Source of the DNA: JBOGOC01 sp050747525
GTDB taxonomy: Bacteria; Acidobacteriota; Polarisedimenticolia; JACPZX01; DASXTC01
DNA: 64,000 bases
Assembly: GCA_050747525.1 (NCBI GenBank)
Contig: JBOGOC010000086.1
Location: 1-64,000, forward strand
Reading direction: 5' to 3'
Part shown: positions 35,683 to 44,819 of the stretch, in pieces
How positions within the stretch are numbered: position 1 is the first letter of the stretch
Layout: every line of letters begins with the position of its first letter
Program-made: the position numbers and the translations under genes
The notes under the pieces: model-generated
Databases searched by the model: none
Seen by the model: only the letters and a program-made list of their open reading frames with translations
What the model was told of the DNA's origin: nothing

Positions 35683-36774
35683 ATGCGTGCCATGGCGGTG
35701 TTTCCCGGCAGGAGGGAACTGCGGATCGTCGACGTTCCGGCCCCCACGCTGAAGGGCGAGCGCGACGTGCTGATACGGGTGAGGGAGGTTGGCATCTGCG
35801 GGACCGACCGCGAGATCGCCGCCTTCCACCTCGGCACGCCCTCTGCGGGACGCGAGGTCCTGGTGCTGGGGCACGAAGCGCTGGGCGAAGTGATCGACGT
35901 GGGCTCGTCGGTCAGGACGCTCGATCGAGGCGATCTGGTGGCCATGACCGTGCGCCGGCCCTGCACCGAGGACACGTGCGTGGCCTGTCGCGCGGGTCGT
36001 CAGGACTTCTGTGTCACGGGCCGCTTTCGTGAACGAGGGATCAAGGAAGCGGACGGCTTCATGACCGAGCTCGTCGTCGAGGATGAGCGCTGTCTCGTGC
36101 CGGTCCCCCGCAGGCTGGCGGAGGTCGGGGTCCTCGTCGAGCCTCTGACCATCGCGGCCAAGGCCGCGGTCGAGCTGAGGACGATTCTCCAGCGATTCCC
36201 CTGGGAGCCCGTCGGCCTGCGCGCGCTCGTCCTCGGCGCCGGTCCTATCGGCCTGCTGGGGGCCATGATGCTCGTGGCGCACAACCACAAGACCATCGTG
36301 TACTCGCGCGAGCCTGCCGACAGCGCGCGGGCGGAGCTCCTGCGCTCGTTCGGGGCGCAGTACGTCTCCGCGGAGGAGACGCCGCTCGCCGGGTTGTCGT
36401 CAGGCGGCGGTCCATTCGACTTCATGTTCGAGGCGGTGGGGACGGCCCGGGTCGCGTTTGGCGCCCTCCATGCGCTGGCGCCAAACGGGGTGTGCGTTCT
36501 CAGCGGCGTTCCCGGCGGGCAGGCGCCGATCGAGATGGATCTCGACAGCATCATGCGCGACATCGTGTACAAGAACCAGATGCTCTTCGGCACCGTCAAC
36601 GCCTCCCGCTCGGCGTTCGAAGCGTCGGTGCGCCAGCTCGAGCAGTTCATGTCGATCTTCCCCGACGCCGTGCGGAGCCTCATCACCGAACGGGTCAGTC
36701 TGGAAGACGCACCCGAGCTCTTGCGCCGGCCGGGCGGCATCAAGCAGGTCGTGACCATGGCAGCCGCGGCGTGA
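35683..36774 (+). CDS. gdh: Glucose 1-dehydrogenase (zinc-type MDR family)
   Basis: The 363-aa medium-chain dehydrogenase shows GICGTDRE (catalytic zinc Cys), GHEALGEV (His-Glu) and a structural zinc lobe with four Cys (CTEDTCVACRAGRQDFC). Its nucleotide-binding fold has LVLGAGPIGLLGAMML. The late VNASRSAFEASV segment is typical of sugar-oxidising GDHs like those of archaea. It would oxidise glucose to gluconolactone with NAD(P). ATG 35683 follows GAGGAGG by six bases. Followed after 10 bases by the flavoprotein and then gluconolactonase, it forms a glucose-oxidation unit. Confidence 0.85.
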   Translation: MRAMAVFPGRRELRIVDVPAPTLKGERDVLIRVREVGICGTDREIAAFHLGTPSAGREVLVLGHEALGEVIDVGSSVRTLDRGDLVAMTVRRPCTEDTCVACRAGRQDFCVTGRFRERGIKEADGFMTELVVEDERCLVPVPRRLAEVGVLVEPLTIAAKAAVELRTILQRFPWEPVGLRALVLGAGPIGLLGAMMLVAHNHKTIVYSREPADSARAELLRSFGAQYVSAEETPLAGLSSGGGPFDFMFEAVGTARVAFGALHALAPNGVCVLSGVPGGQAPIEMDLDSIMRDIVYKNQMLFGTVNASRSAFEASVRQLEQFMSIFPDAVRSLITERVSLEDAPELLRRPGGIKQVVTMAAAA

Positions 36775-36784
36775 GGAGCAGGAA

Positions 36785-38224
36785 ATGCGCGTCCTGGTGA
36801 TCGGAGGCGGCCCCGCTGGAGTCACCGCTGCCCTCAAGGCCGCGGAGCTCGGGGCCGATGTCACGCTCGTCGAGAGGCGTCGCGTGGGGGGCACAGCCCT
36901 GAACCAAGGTCCGGCGCCTGTGCGCACTCTGGCCCGTGCCGCGCGCCTCGTGCGGGACTGGAGCTCCTGGGAGAGCTTCGGTCTGCGCGGTCCGAAGCCC
37001 GTGGTGGACCTCGCCGCGACCCTGGCCAACGCCGAGCGGGTGGCTCGCTACGCGCACGATCGGAAGCGCGTTTCCGATCACATCCGCGCCGTGGGAGTCA
37101 CGCTCGTCGAGGAGGCCGGCGAGGCGCGCTTCCTCGACGCAGACACGGTCGGGACGGCGGACGGCCGGGCCTGGAGCGCGGACCGCGTGATCGTCGCCGT
37201 GGGCGGGCGAGCCGCGCGGCTTCCAATCCCGGGCGCCGAGCTGGCCCTGACCTTCGAGGATGTGCGGAGCCTCAGGGCCCTGCCCAACCGGGTCTGCGTC
37301 ATCGGGGCGGCGGACACCGGCTGCCAGATCACCTCCATTCTGGCCGACTTCGGCTGCCAGGTCTCGCTCATCGAGTATGCGCCCCGGATCGTGCCGCGAG
37401 CGGACGGCGATGTCTCCGCCGAGCTCGATAAAGCCTTCCGGGCGCGGGGCATCGAGGTCGTCACGAACGCGGGCGTCCAGCAGCTCGAGCCAGTCGGTGC
37501 AAGTGTGCGCATCGTCTACCGAAGTGGCGACGCGACGAGGAACGTGGAGGCCGACGCTGTCTTCTTCGCGGTGGGATGGCCCGGCAACGCGGACCTCATC
37601 GACGCCGCCGCGGCCGGTGTGGCGATCAGGCGCGGCTACGCGGTGGTCGACGACTACCTGCGCACGAGCGTTCCTCACATCTTCGCCGCCGGCGACGTCG
37701 ACGGGCAGAGCATGCTGGTTTCGAGTGCCATGCTCGAGGGCCGCGTGGCAGCCGAGAACGCCGTGCTGGGGCCGCGCCGCAGGGTCGTCCACGAGATCGT
37801 CCCCGCCGGGAGCTTCACCGATCCCGAGTACGGCAGCGTGGGGCTCACCGAAGACCAGGCGCTCGCCCGGCACGAATGCGCGGTGGCCGTAGCCCGATAC
37901 GAGTACCTGCTGCGGCCCGTCGCCGACGGTCAGCCGGAGGGCTTCTGCAAGCTGATCGTCGAGACCGGGCGGCGGCAGATCGTCGGCGCCCATGTGCTCG
38001 GCGAGTACTCGGCCGAGGTGATCCAGATGGTCGCCGCCTGCATGGCGACGCGGATGCGCGTCGAGGAGGTGGCCGAGCTCCAGCTCGCCTTCCCGACCTT
38101 CACCGAGGGCGTCGGCATGGCCGCCCGGATGCTGGTGCGCCAGCTCGGAGTTCGCGCCATGCCCCAGCTCTGGAGCAGCCTGAGTGAGCCAGAGGCAAGC
38201 ACCTTGACGGGGAAGATGGTATGA
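36785..38224 (+). CDS. Pyridine nucleotide-disulfide-oxidoreductase-like flavoprotein lacking the redox cysteines
   Basis: The 479-aa protein has the full Lpd/mercuric-reductase fold: FAD motif VIGGGPAGVTAALKAAELGA, NAD motif VIGAADTGCQITSIL, and a C-terminal dimerisation domain (VGLTEDQALA, QIVGAHVLGEYSAEVIQ). The disulfide motif GGTCLNxGCxPSK is replaced by GGTALNQGPAPVR, so both cysteines are lost. The His-containing HPTxxE at the C-terminus reads AFPTFTE. It therefore cannot work as a classical disulfide reductase; an NAD(P)H-dependent oxidase, transhydrogenase or quinone reductase role is possible. It is joined to the gluconolactonase gene by an ATGA overlap, so it may handle reducing equivalents from glucose oxidation. 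Confidence 0.82.
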   Translation: MRVLVIGGGPAGVTAALKAAELGADVTLVERRRVGGTALNQGPAPVRTLARAARLVRDWSSWESFGLRGPKPVVDLAATLANAERVARYAHDRKRVSDHIRAVGVTLVEEAGEARFLDADTVGTADGRAWSADRVIVAVGGRAARLPIPGAELALTFEDVRSLRALPNRVCVIGAADTGCQITSILADFGCQVSLIEYAPRIVPRADGDVSAELDKAFRARGIEVVTNAGVQQLEPVGASVRIVYRSGDATRNVEADAVFFAVGWPGNADLIDAAAAGVAIRRGYAVVDDYLRTSVPHIFAAGDVDGQSMLVSSAMLEGRVAAENAVLGPRRRVVHEIVPAGSFTDPEYGSVGLTEDQALARHECAVAVARYEYLLRPVADGQPEGFCKLIVETGRRQIVGAHVLGEYSAEVIQMVAACMATRMRVEEVAELQLAFPTFTEGVGMAARMLVRQLGVRAMPQLWSSLSEPEASTLTGKMV

Positions 38225-39243
38225 GCGACGCGGCCCGTGCAGGAACATCATCTGATCCGCCGAGAGTAGAAAGACTCGATCCCGCGCTGGATCGGCTGAT
38301 CGAGCCCGATGCCATGGTCGAGGTCCTCGCGCAGGGCTTTGACTGGAGCGAAGGTCCGGTCTGGGTGAAGGACGGCGGCTTCCTCTTGTTCTCGGACGTC
38401 CCGCAGAACACGATCGTGAGGTGGAAGAAAGGCGAGGGCGCCCGGGAGTGGTTGAAGCCTTCGGGCTACACGGGCCGCGAGCCGCGCGGCGCGGAGCTCG
38501 GCTCCAACGGCCTGTTGATCGACCGCGAGGGGCGGCTGGTCCTCTGCCAGCATGGCGATCGGCGCATCGCGCGCATGGAGGCGCCGCTGTCCGCGCCCGC
38601 GCCGCGGTTCTCGACCCTGGCGGTTCGGTGCGAGGGAGCGCGTTTGAACAGCCCGAACGACGCCGTGTTCCATCCGAACGGCGACCTCTATTTCACCGAT
38701 CCTCCGTACGGGCTCGTGAAACAGTTCGAAGACCCGGCGCGCGAGCTTGCCTACCAGGGTGTCTTTCGAAGGCATCGCGACGGCGCGGTGAGCCTGCTCA
38801 CGCGGGACATGACGAGACCGAACGGGCTGGGCTTCTCGCCCGACGAGAAGACGCTGTACGTCTCGCAGTCCGATCCGGCCGCGCCCATCTGGCGGGCGTT
38901 CGACGTGCGTCCGGACGGTTCGCTGGGAACGAGCCGCATTCTGTTCGATGCAGGCTCGCTGGCGAAGACTCGCCGCGGTCTGCCCGATGGGCTGAAAGTC
39001 GATACGGAGGGCAACCTGTTCGCGACAGGTCCGGGCGGCGTCCTGATCCTGACACCCGAGGGCAGGCATCTGGGGACGATCCTTACCGGGCAGGCCACCG
39101 GGAACTGCGCGTTCGGGGACGATGGCCGTACCCTTTACATCACCGCCCACATGCACTTGATGCGCGTCCGGCTGAAGGCGACAGGGCTAGGCTTCCAGGT
39201 TCCGTTCGACTCGAACGGATCGCGCCGCAAGCCCGTGCAATGA
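38221..39243 (+). CDS. SMP-30/gluconolactonase family protein
   Basis: This is a 340-aa six-bladed propeller. Metal-binding positions are visible as FDWSEGPVW (Glu), LNSPNDAVFHPNGDLYFTD (Asn) and MTRPNGLGFSPDEKTLYVSQ (Asn and Asp). It would hydrolyse gluconolactone to gluconate, the next step after glucose dehydrogenase. No signal peptide is present, so it is probably cytoplasmic. The start overlaps the TGA of the flavoprotein gene, and the end overlaps the next gene as ATGA. Confidence 0.88.
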   Translation: MSDAARAGTSSDPPRVERLDPALDRLIEPDAMVEVLAQGFDWSEGPVWVKDGGFLLFSDVPQNTIVRWKKGEGAREWLKPSGYTGREPRGAELGSNGLLIDREGRLVLCQHGDRRIARMEAPLSAPAPRFSTLAVRCEGARLNSPNDAVFHPNGDLYFTDPPYGLVKQFEDPARELAYQGVFRRHRDGAVSLLTRDMTRPNGLGFSPDEKTLYVSQSDPAAPIWRAFDVRPDGSLGTSRILFDAGSLAKTRRGLPDGLKVDTEGNLFATGPGGVLILTPEGRHLGTILTGQATGNCAFGDDGRTLYITAHMHLMRVRLKATGLGFQVPFDSNGSRRKPVQ

Positions 39244-40979
39244 GCAACGTGCGTCCCGGCCCCGTGCCGGAAGGGATCCTCCGCCGCTTCACGCGCGGCA
39301 AGGAGCATCCCCGAGGGATTGTCTGGTTCGGAGCGCGCTCGTTCTGGGGACATCTGCGGCACCTCATCGCCTCGGCGATCGCCGCCAACAGCCTCGACTC
39401 GCGCGACTGGATGACCCCGGACGAGCCACGGGCCTTGCTGGCCCGGATCGCCGCGCTGCTGGGAGGCGATCCCGAGGCACCGACCCTGATAGATGCGATC
39501 CGGCGCGACCTCTACATCGATTACGTCGCGGACACGGGAGACGACGTGTCCGTGAGCCGCGCGGTGGCACGCCTCGTGTTCGCGCGGTACGAGCTGCCGG
39601 ATCCGGATAGGTCCGGAATGTTCGTGACCGTCCCGCGCGGCGAGATCCTGCTGTTCGGCGGCGACACGGCCTACCCGGTGGCCACGGCGCAGGAGCTCAT
39701 GAATCGCGTGATCGCGCCCTGGAATCAGGTGCTGCAGGCGCTGCCGGACGACGGGCGGCGCCGCGTCCTGCTCGGAGTCCCAGGCAACCACGACTGGTAC
39801 GACGGCCTCGACGGGTTCGGCCGCATGTTCCGCCGGCCGGCGCCCGGCGTGTCCGCCCGGCCCAGCGCCAGGGGCATCTCACAGAAGATGCTCGAGCAGT
39901 CCGCGGAGTGGGCGCGGCAATTCTTCCGGGGCGGAAAAGTCGAGAAGCCCGAAGCCCTCGTGCTCTCGGGCTACGCGGCCGTGCAGAACGCGAGCTACTT
40001 CGCCTTGCCCCTCGCGCCCGCCATCGAGATGCTGGGCGTCGATCGCCAGCTCACGACCACCGACTCACGTCAGACCGAGTTTCTCGGCCACTACTATCAG
40101 TCGCACCCCGACTCGGCCACCCTCGCAGTGCTTCCCGATCCCGTCTTTCACTTCGGCGACCCCAGCAAGACTGGCACCCAGATGGTCGAGTGCCTGCACC
40201 TCGATCTGCTGAGCCGCGAGACATTCATCCTGACCGGAGACGTTCACCACTACGAGCGCCTCGAATCGGAGAAAACCCTGCACGTCATCGCGGGCGGTGG
40301 AGGCGCATTCCTTCACCCCGCCCGCATCGCCAAAGGAGGCATGCCCCCCACGGTCTCGTGGCCGGGGGCCGCGCAGTCGCGCGCGCTGCTGCGCCAGGTC
40401 CCCTGGAAGCTCTTTCTGGGTCGATCCGGCTTCCTTCCTCATCTTGGCTTCATGGCTCTGTTCGCTCTGGCGTATCTGCTCAGCGAGGTGCTTCATGTGC
40501 GCGTTGGCGTGGCCGTCTCGGCGTCGATCCTGACCACGCTGCTCGTCGGTGGCCTCTACGCCTTCATCGGCGGGGTCGTGCGCAGGCCGTCGGTGCTTCC
40601 CATCGCGCTCGGCGCGGCCCTGGTCACCGTCTCTCTTTCGATCGGAGGCACCCTGTTCCTCGACGGGCTCCTCGAGAGGCTGGGGCCGTCGGAGCTGCTG
40701 GGCTTTGCCCTGAGTCTCGGCACGTTCGTCATCGGCGTCTGGGCCGGCACGCTCGTCTTCGGGGGCTATCTGGTGCTGCTGACTTTGCTGGGCTACGAGA
40801 ACACGCAGGCCTTCACGGTGCTGGATCACCCGGGGTTCAAGCACTTCGTGCGCCTGCGGGTGCGCGCCGACGGCCGCGGCATCGACGGATGGTGCATCGG
40901 CGCCGCGGACCCTCTTGGCGACGGCGGCAAGCCCGTGCTCGTCGATCGTTTCAGCTGGCGGCCTTTCGATGGCCGCTGA
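39240..40979 (+). CDS. Membrane-anchored calcineurin-like metallophosphoesterase
   Basis: The 579-aa protein has an N-terminal soluble phosphoesterase domain (about residues 1-370) with LLFGGDTAYP, GVPGNHDWYDG and LTGDVHHYE as the metal-ligand motifs. A C-terminal region of about five membrane spans follows (LGFMALFALAYLL; ILTTLLVGGLYAFI; ALVTVSLSIGGTLFL; LGFALSLGTFVIGVWAG), then a soluble tail with WCIGAADPLGDGG. The start is ATG 39240, overlapping the gluconolactonase stop. Substrate is unknown. The position in a tightly overlapping sugar operon is unusual for this family. Confidence 0.8.
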   Translation: MSNVRPGPVPEGILRRFTRGKEHPRGIVWFGARSFWGHLRHLIASAIAANSLDSRDWMTPDEPRALLARIAALLGGDPEAPTLIDAIRRDLYIDYVADTGDDVSVSRAVARLVFARYELPDPDRSGMFVTVPRGEILLFGGDTAYPVATAQELMNRVIAPWNQVLQALPDDGRRRVLLGVPGNHDWYDGLDGFGRMFRRPAPGVSARPSARGISQKMLEQSAEWARQFFRGGKVEKPEALVLSGYAAVQNASYFALPLAPAIEMLGVDRQLTTTDSRQTEFLGHYYQSHPDSATLAVLPDPVFHFGDPSKTGTQMVECLHLDLLSRETFILTGDVHHYERLESEKTLHVIAGGGGAFLHPARIAKGGMPPTVSWPGAAQSRALLRQVPWKLFLGRSGFLPHLGFMALFALAYLLSEVLHVRVGVAVSASILTTLLVGGLYAFIGGVVRRPSVLPIALGAALVTVSLSIGGTLFLDGLLERLGPSELLGFALSLGTFVIGVWAGTLVFGGYLVLLTLLGYENTQAFTVLDHPGFKHFVRLRVRADGRGIDGWCIGAADPLGDGGKPVLVDRFSWRPFDGR

Positions 40980-42231
40980 CGACCAGGCCGTCGAGCTGCT
41001 GCTTCGCTTCGCGCGCTCGGCGCACGAGGCCGGCGGCTACCCGGCGAACGAGCTGGAGCCGCGGATCGTCGAGCTGGCGCGGGCGCTCGGACTGAGCTCG
41101 GTGCAGGCGTCCGCGACGCCGACGTCCGTGGAGCTCACCGTGGGGTCGATCCCCCATCAGCATGTGTACTCGCTGCGCGTCCAGCCGCATCCCGTCGACC
41201 TGCACGCCATCGACCGGCTCGACGCGATCGTCGCAGCGGTGGCCGCCGGCCGTCTCGATTGTCGCGGCGCGCTCGAGGAGATCGATGAGCTCGGCCGGCA
41301 CCCTCTGCGCCGCCCGGACTGGCTCCTGGCCCTGACATCCGGCGTGGTCGCCGCCGCTCTGGCGCCGATCCTCGGCGGCGGCTGGCGCGAGTCGGTGGGC
41401 GCCGCCATGGTGGGGCTGGCGGTCGGCGTCCTGACCCGCGTCGTGCTCCGCAGCGAGCGAGCCAGGACACTGGCCACGCCGCTCGGGGCTTTCCTCGCGA
41501 GCTTCCTGGCCTGCCTGCTCGCCGTGGAGGGCTTCGACATCGCGGTCACCAACGTCACCCTGGCGGCGCTCGTCGCGTTTCTGCCCGGCATGTCCATGGC
41601 GATCGGCATGCGCGAGCTGGCGACCCATCACCTTCAGGCCGGCCTGGCCAACTCGGCGAATGCGCTGGTGCAGCTGGTCGGCCTCGCGTTCGGAGTCGGC
41701 GTCGGCAGGTCAATGGCGACGAGCTGGCTGGGCACGATTCCGGTCAACATCCCCGATCCGTTCCCGCACGGCGTGGACATCGCCGCGGCCGCGGTCGTCG
41801 GGCTGGCCTTCGTCGTGACGCTTCGTGCGCCGGCACGCGATGCGATCTGGACGTGCAGCGCGGCGGTGCTGGCCATCGTGGCCAACCTCGTCGCGACCAG
41901 GTTTCTGGGCGGCATCGCGGGAGTCTTCGTGGCGGCGCTCGTGGTCGGTCTCGCCGGCAACGTCGTCGCGCGCCGGCTGCACCGCTCGCCCCTCCCCTTC
42001 ATCGTGCCCGGATCGCTGATGCTCGTGCCCGGGGGCATCGGCTATCAGAGCGCCGCCAGCCTCCTTGCCGACCAGACTCTGACAGGCATCGACACCGCCT
42101 TCGATGCCATCGTGATCCTGCTGGCCATCGCCTACGGGCTGGTCGCCTCGACCGTGCTCATGCCGGATCGGCCGGCGGCGTCACCCGGCCGTGAGGGCTC
42201 ATGGTCGGGACAGCCCGTGGAGGCTCCCTGA
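40969..42231 (+). CDS. ThrE-type threonine/serine exporter family protein
   Basis: This 420-aa protein has an N-terminal soluble domain (residues 1-125: LLLRFARSAHEAGGYPANEL, followed by the LDAIDxL-type helices) and about ten membrane spans in two blocks, as in fused DUF1212/DUF3815 ThrE exporters. GGIGYQSAASLLA-type sequence and the P-G-M-S-M-A-I-G motif (FLPGMSMAIGMRELA) support the assignment. It probably exports amino acids or a related small solute by proton exchange. The start at ATG 40969 lies within the last codons of the phosphoesterase gene. Confidence 0.78.
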   Translation: MAADDQAVELLLRFARSAHEAGGYPANELEPRIVELARALGLSSVQASATPTSVELTVGSIPHQHVYSLRVQPHPVDLHAIDRLDAIVAAVAAGRLDCRGALEEIDELGRHPLRRPDWLLALTSGVVAAALAPILGGGWRESVGAAMVGLAVGVLTRVVLRSERARTLATPLGAFLASFLACLLAVEGFDIAVTNVTLAALVAFLPGMSMAIGMRELATHHLQAGLANSANALVQLVGLAFGVGVGRSMATSWLGTIPVNIPDPFPHGVDIAAAAVVGLAFVVTLRAPARDAIWTCSAAVLAIVANLVATRFLGGIAGVFVAALVVGLAGNVVARRLHRSPLPFIVPGSLMLVPGGIGYQSAASLLADQTLTGIDTAFDAIVILLAIAYGLVASTVLMPDRPAASPGREGSWSGQPVEAP

Positions 42232-42239
42232 ATACGGCG

Positions 42240-44654
42240 CTATTCCGCGCGCCGCGGGAAGAGAGCGCTGATCATCGCCCCGGTGTGGCCGCGCCAGAAG
42301 CTCCATCCGGTCCCCTCGGGGCGCTCGCCGCCCGAGGGCCGGTGCCCCCGCTCGCGCAGCAATCCCCACAGCTCGCGATTGCCCTGGGCGGTGTCCCAGG
42401 CTTCGCGCGAGGAGCGCGTGTCGTACGTGCCCCATCCCAGGAAGACCACCAGCGGCTGCTTGTCGGCGGAAGGGACCTGCGTCTCGTAGTCCCTGCGGCC
42501 GATCACGAAGGGAGAGAGGCCGCCGAGGCGCTGGAAGAGCGCGGGGTGCTTCAGCACGCAGGCCAGCGCTTCGCTCGCGCCGCCACCCGCGCCGACCGAC
42601 GCCCGCGCCATGGGCTGAGCGACGGTCCGGTACCGCTCGTCGACCTTCGGCACCAGCTCGGTCGCGACCATCTCCACGTACGGATCGACCTGCCAGTATT
42701 CCCACGGATTCTCGGGATCGGGCATGACGAACACGGCGATGAGCGGGTCCACCTCCGTGCCGATCAGCCTGTCGAGAAGGTTCTTCATGTCCCCCTTCTC
42801 GAGCGCCGCCTTGCCGTCGTGCACGTAGAGGGTCGGGTAGCGGGTGTCGCTCCGCGTGGCGTAGCCGGCCGGCAGATAGATCTCGGCGGTCCGCTTCTTC
42901 TCCTTCCCGCCGATGCGGCTCGTGAACTCCAGCGTCTCCAGCTTTCCCTGGCGGGCCGCCTCGGCGGGTGCCGCCTGGGGCAGCGTGCGCCACGCCGGCA
43001 TCGCCAGCAGCGAGATATCCCCGAAGGCGCCCGACCCCTTGCGGGAATTGCGCGGGTCGGCGGCAGGCTTCTCGTAGTCGACGATGTATCCATAGGTCAC
43101 GGACGCGTCGGGCTCGAGCCGCATCGAGTAGTGGAACAGGTCGCTCCCGGCGAGCCGCTGCATCGGGTCCTCGCGCGACTCTCCCAGCATGTCGCCCACG
43201 ATGGCGACGTCGGTCCCCTTGCCCCGGTAGACGAAGTGGACCGCTCCATCGCTCTCGACGATCGGAAACGAGGTCTGCTTCTTGAAGTACGCGTCGACGG
43301 CCGCGGCCTTGTCGGGCGCCTTCTCCGCCTCGGCCAGGAACCGGCCGAAGCCGGTGTTCTGAACCCAGCTCCCGGCGATGGTCACGGCAGGCGCCGCCGC
43401 CCGGGACACCACGTCGATCCGCGCGAGGTGCGCCATGCTGCGCGCGAACAGATGCCCGTCCGCGTAGGCCACGGCCGACCAGGCATGCTCGTCGAACAGG
43501 CTCATGCGGGCGAGCTCCTTGTAGCCGGCGGGCGAGGCTTCGGCGATGTGGAGCGTCCCCTGCTTGGTCAGGATCACCAGGTGCCCGCCCACCAGGGTGA
43601 CGAAGCCGTCGCCCGCCTCGCGCGACTTCCACTTCGCTTCACCGGTCGCGGCGTCCACGCAGGTCAGGATCAGGCCGGTCACGCCGTAGATGTGGCCATC
43701 GTGATAGACGGGGATGACGTAGGTGCCGCGGATCGAGTTCTTCGTCCAGAGCTCGCTGACCTGGTACGTCCCTCCCGCGCCGGGCGCGACGCGGATCATG
43801 GTGGAGGAGTCCTGCTTGTTCGTCAGCAGGAACCGCCCGTCGCCGGCGGGGACGGGGATGAGCTTCTGGCCTCCCATGGCGCTCTCGTCGCCCTTGTGCT
43901 CGTAGCTCCACAGCAGCTTGCCGGTGCCGGGCTCGAGCCCCCAGAGCGTCTTGCTGCCAGCCGCCACGACCTGCGACCGCCCGCCGATGGTGGCCGCAAT
44001 CGGTGAGTGGTAGTGGATCTCGTCGTTTCCTGCCGACCAGAGGAGCTTGCCGTCACCTGCCTGGAAGGCGGCAATGGCCTTTCCCTCACCCGCTCCGATC
44101 TCGACGACCAGGGTCGTGTTCAACAGGATGGGCGAGCTGGTGAATCCGTAGAAGGGAGACTTCGCGCCCATCTCGGCGACCAGGTCCTTCGTCCAGGCTG
44201 CCTTGCCGGTGGCCACGTCGAGGGCGAACAGGACGCCTCGCGGACTGAGCCCGAAGAGCCGCCCCGCCCCCAGCGCCGGAGAAGAGACGGGCCCGTCGTG
44301 GGATCCGTCGTGCCCCTTGTACACGTCCTCGATGCGATACCGCCACAGCTCGTCGCCCGTCTTCTGATCGAAGCCTGCGGCGAAGTTGCCTTCGGCCGTC
44401 GAGAACATGGCGAAGACGCGTCCGTCCCCCGCGGCGAGCACCGAGTAGCCGGAGCCGAGGCTGCGCTTCCACGCGAGCGCAGCCGCCACCGAGTCGCCGG
44501 CCACCGCCAGCTTCGCGTCACGAACCGCCCCGTCGTAGCCCGGCCCCAGCATGCCGGGCCAGCTGGATGAGGCGGCCTCCGCCCGGGCCGGGAGGGCGAG
44601 CAGAGTGAGAACCATGAGAGCGACGGTCGGAACGATGGCGTTTTGGCGGGGCAT
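42240..44654 (-). CDS. PQQ-type beta-propeller fused to an esterase-like domain with lost catalytic residues
   Basis: The 804-aa protein has a signal peptide (about residues 1-27) and a PQQ-binding-like beta-propeller with repeats such as DVATGKAAWTKDL, LEPGTGKLLWSYEHKG and DAATGEAKWKSREAGDG (about 35-420). An enterochelin-esterase-type N-domain (about 470-560) leads into an Esterase_D-like alpha/beta-hydrolase domain (about 580-800: LYVHDGKAALEKGD, AVFVMPDPENPWEYW). The nucleophile elbow, normally GxSxGG, reads VGAGGGASEA (Gly at the Ser position), and the usual GxHxWxxWR reads GTGWSFWR (Thr at His). It may thus be a binding protein. A second, broken copy is at 1-207. AGGAG lies eight bases before ATG 44654. 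Confidence 0.8.
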   Translation of the reverse strand: MPRQNAIVPTVALMVLTLLALPARAEAASSSWPGMLGPGYDGAVRDAKLAVAGDSVAAALAWKRSLGSGYSVLAAGDGRVFAMFSTAEGNFAAGFDQKTGDELWRYRIEDVYKGHDGSHDGPVSSPALGAGRLFGLSPRGVLFALDVATGKAAWTKDLVAEMGAKSPFYGFTSSPILLNTTLVVEIGAGEGKAIAAFQAGDGKLLWSAGNDEIHYHSPIAATIGGRSQVVAAGSKTLWGLEPGTGKLLWSYEHKGDESAMGGQKLIPVPAGDGRFLLTNKQDSSTMIRVAPGAGGTYQVSELWTKNSIRGTYVIPVYHDGHIYGVTGLILTCVDAATGEAKWKSREAGDGFVTLVGGHLVILTKQGTLHIAEASPAGYKELARMSLFDEHAWSAVAYADGHLFARSMAHLARIDVVSRAAAPAVTIAGSWVQNTGFGRFLAEAEKAPDKAAAVDAYFKKQTSFPIVESDGAVHFVYRGKGTDVAIVGDMLGESREDPMQRLAGSDLFHYSMRLEPDASVTYGYIVDYEKPAADPRNSRKGSGAFGDISLLAMPAWRTLPQAAPAEAARQGKLETLEFTSRIGGKEKKRTAEIYLPAGYATRSDTRYPTLYVHDGKAALEKGDMKNLLDRLIGTEVDPLIAVFVMPDPENPWEYWQVDPYVEMVATELVPKVDERYRTVAQPMARASVGAGGGASEALACVLKHPALFQRLGGLSPFVIGRRDYETQVPSADKQPLVVFLGWGTYDTRSSREAWDTAQGNRELWGLLRERGHRPSGGERPEGTGWSFWRGHTGAMISALFPRRAE

Positions 44655-44696
44655 GTCGATCTCCTGCAAGAGGTTGGCCGGATCAGGGAGCGGCTG

Positions 44697-44702
44697 ATTC
44701 TA
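44697..44702 (-). promoter_or_regulatory. TAGAAT -10-like box upstream of the propeller/esterase gene
   Basis: TAGAAT on the minus strand, 43 bases before ATG 44654. The same box precedes several other minus-strand genes in the window. No convincing -35 box is seen. Confidence 0.35.
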
Positions 44703-44743
44703 CCACGCGTCGACGAACCTCTATGCCCCGGACGCCTTGCCCG

Positions 44744-44802
44744 GGAAGGCAGTGCGCCGTGAGGCCGGGGATGTCCCCGGCATCACGTCACCGCTGCCTT
44801 CC
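44744..44802. terminator. Large nested hairpin after the BON-protein gene
   Basis: Three nested stems are visible: GGAAGGCAG (44744-44752) with 44794-44802, CGTGA (44758-44762) with 44783-44787, and GCCGGGGA (44764-44771) with 44774-44781 around a two-base loop. It starts 17 bases after the stop of the minus-strand BON gene. It may terminate that transcript; the elaborate nesting is unusual for a plain terminator. Confidence 0.55.
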
Positions 44803-44819
44803 GTTCGGTGCGTTGAACG

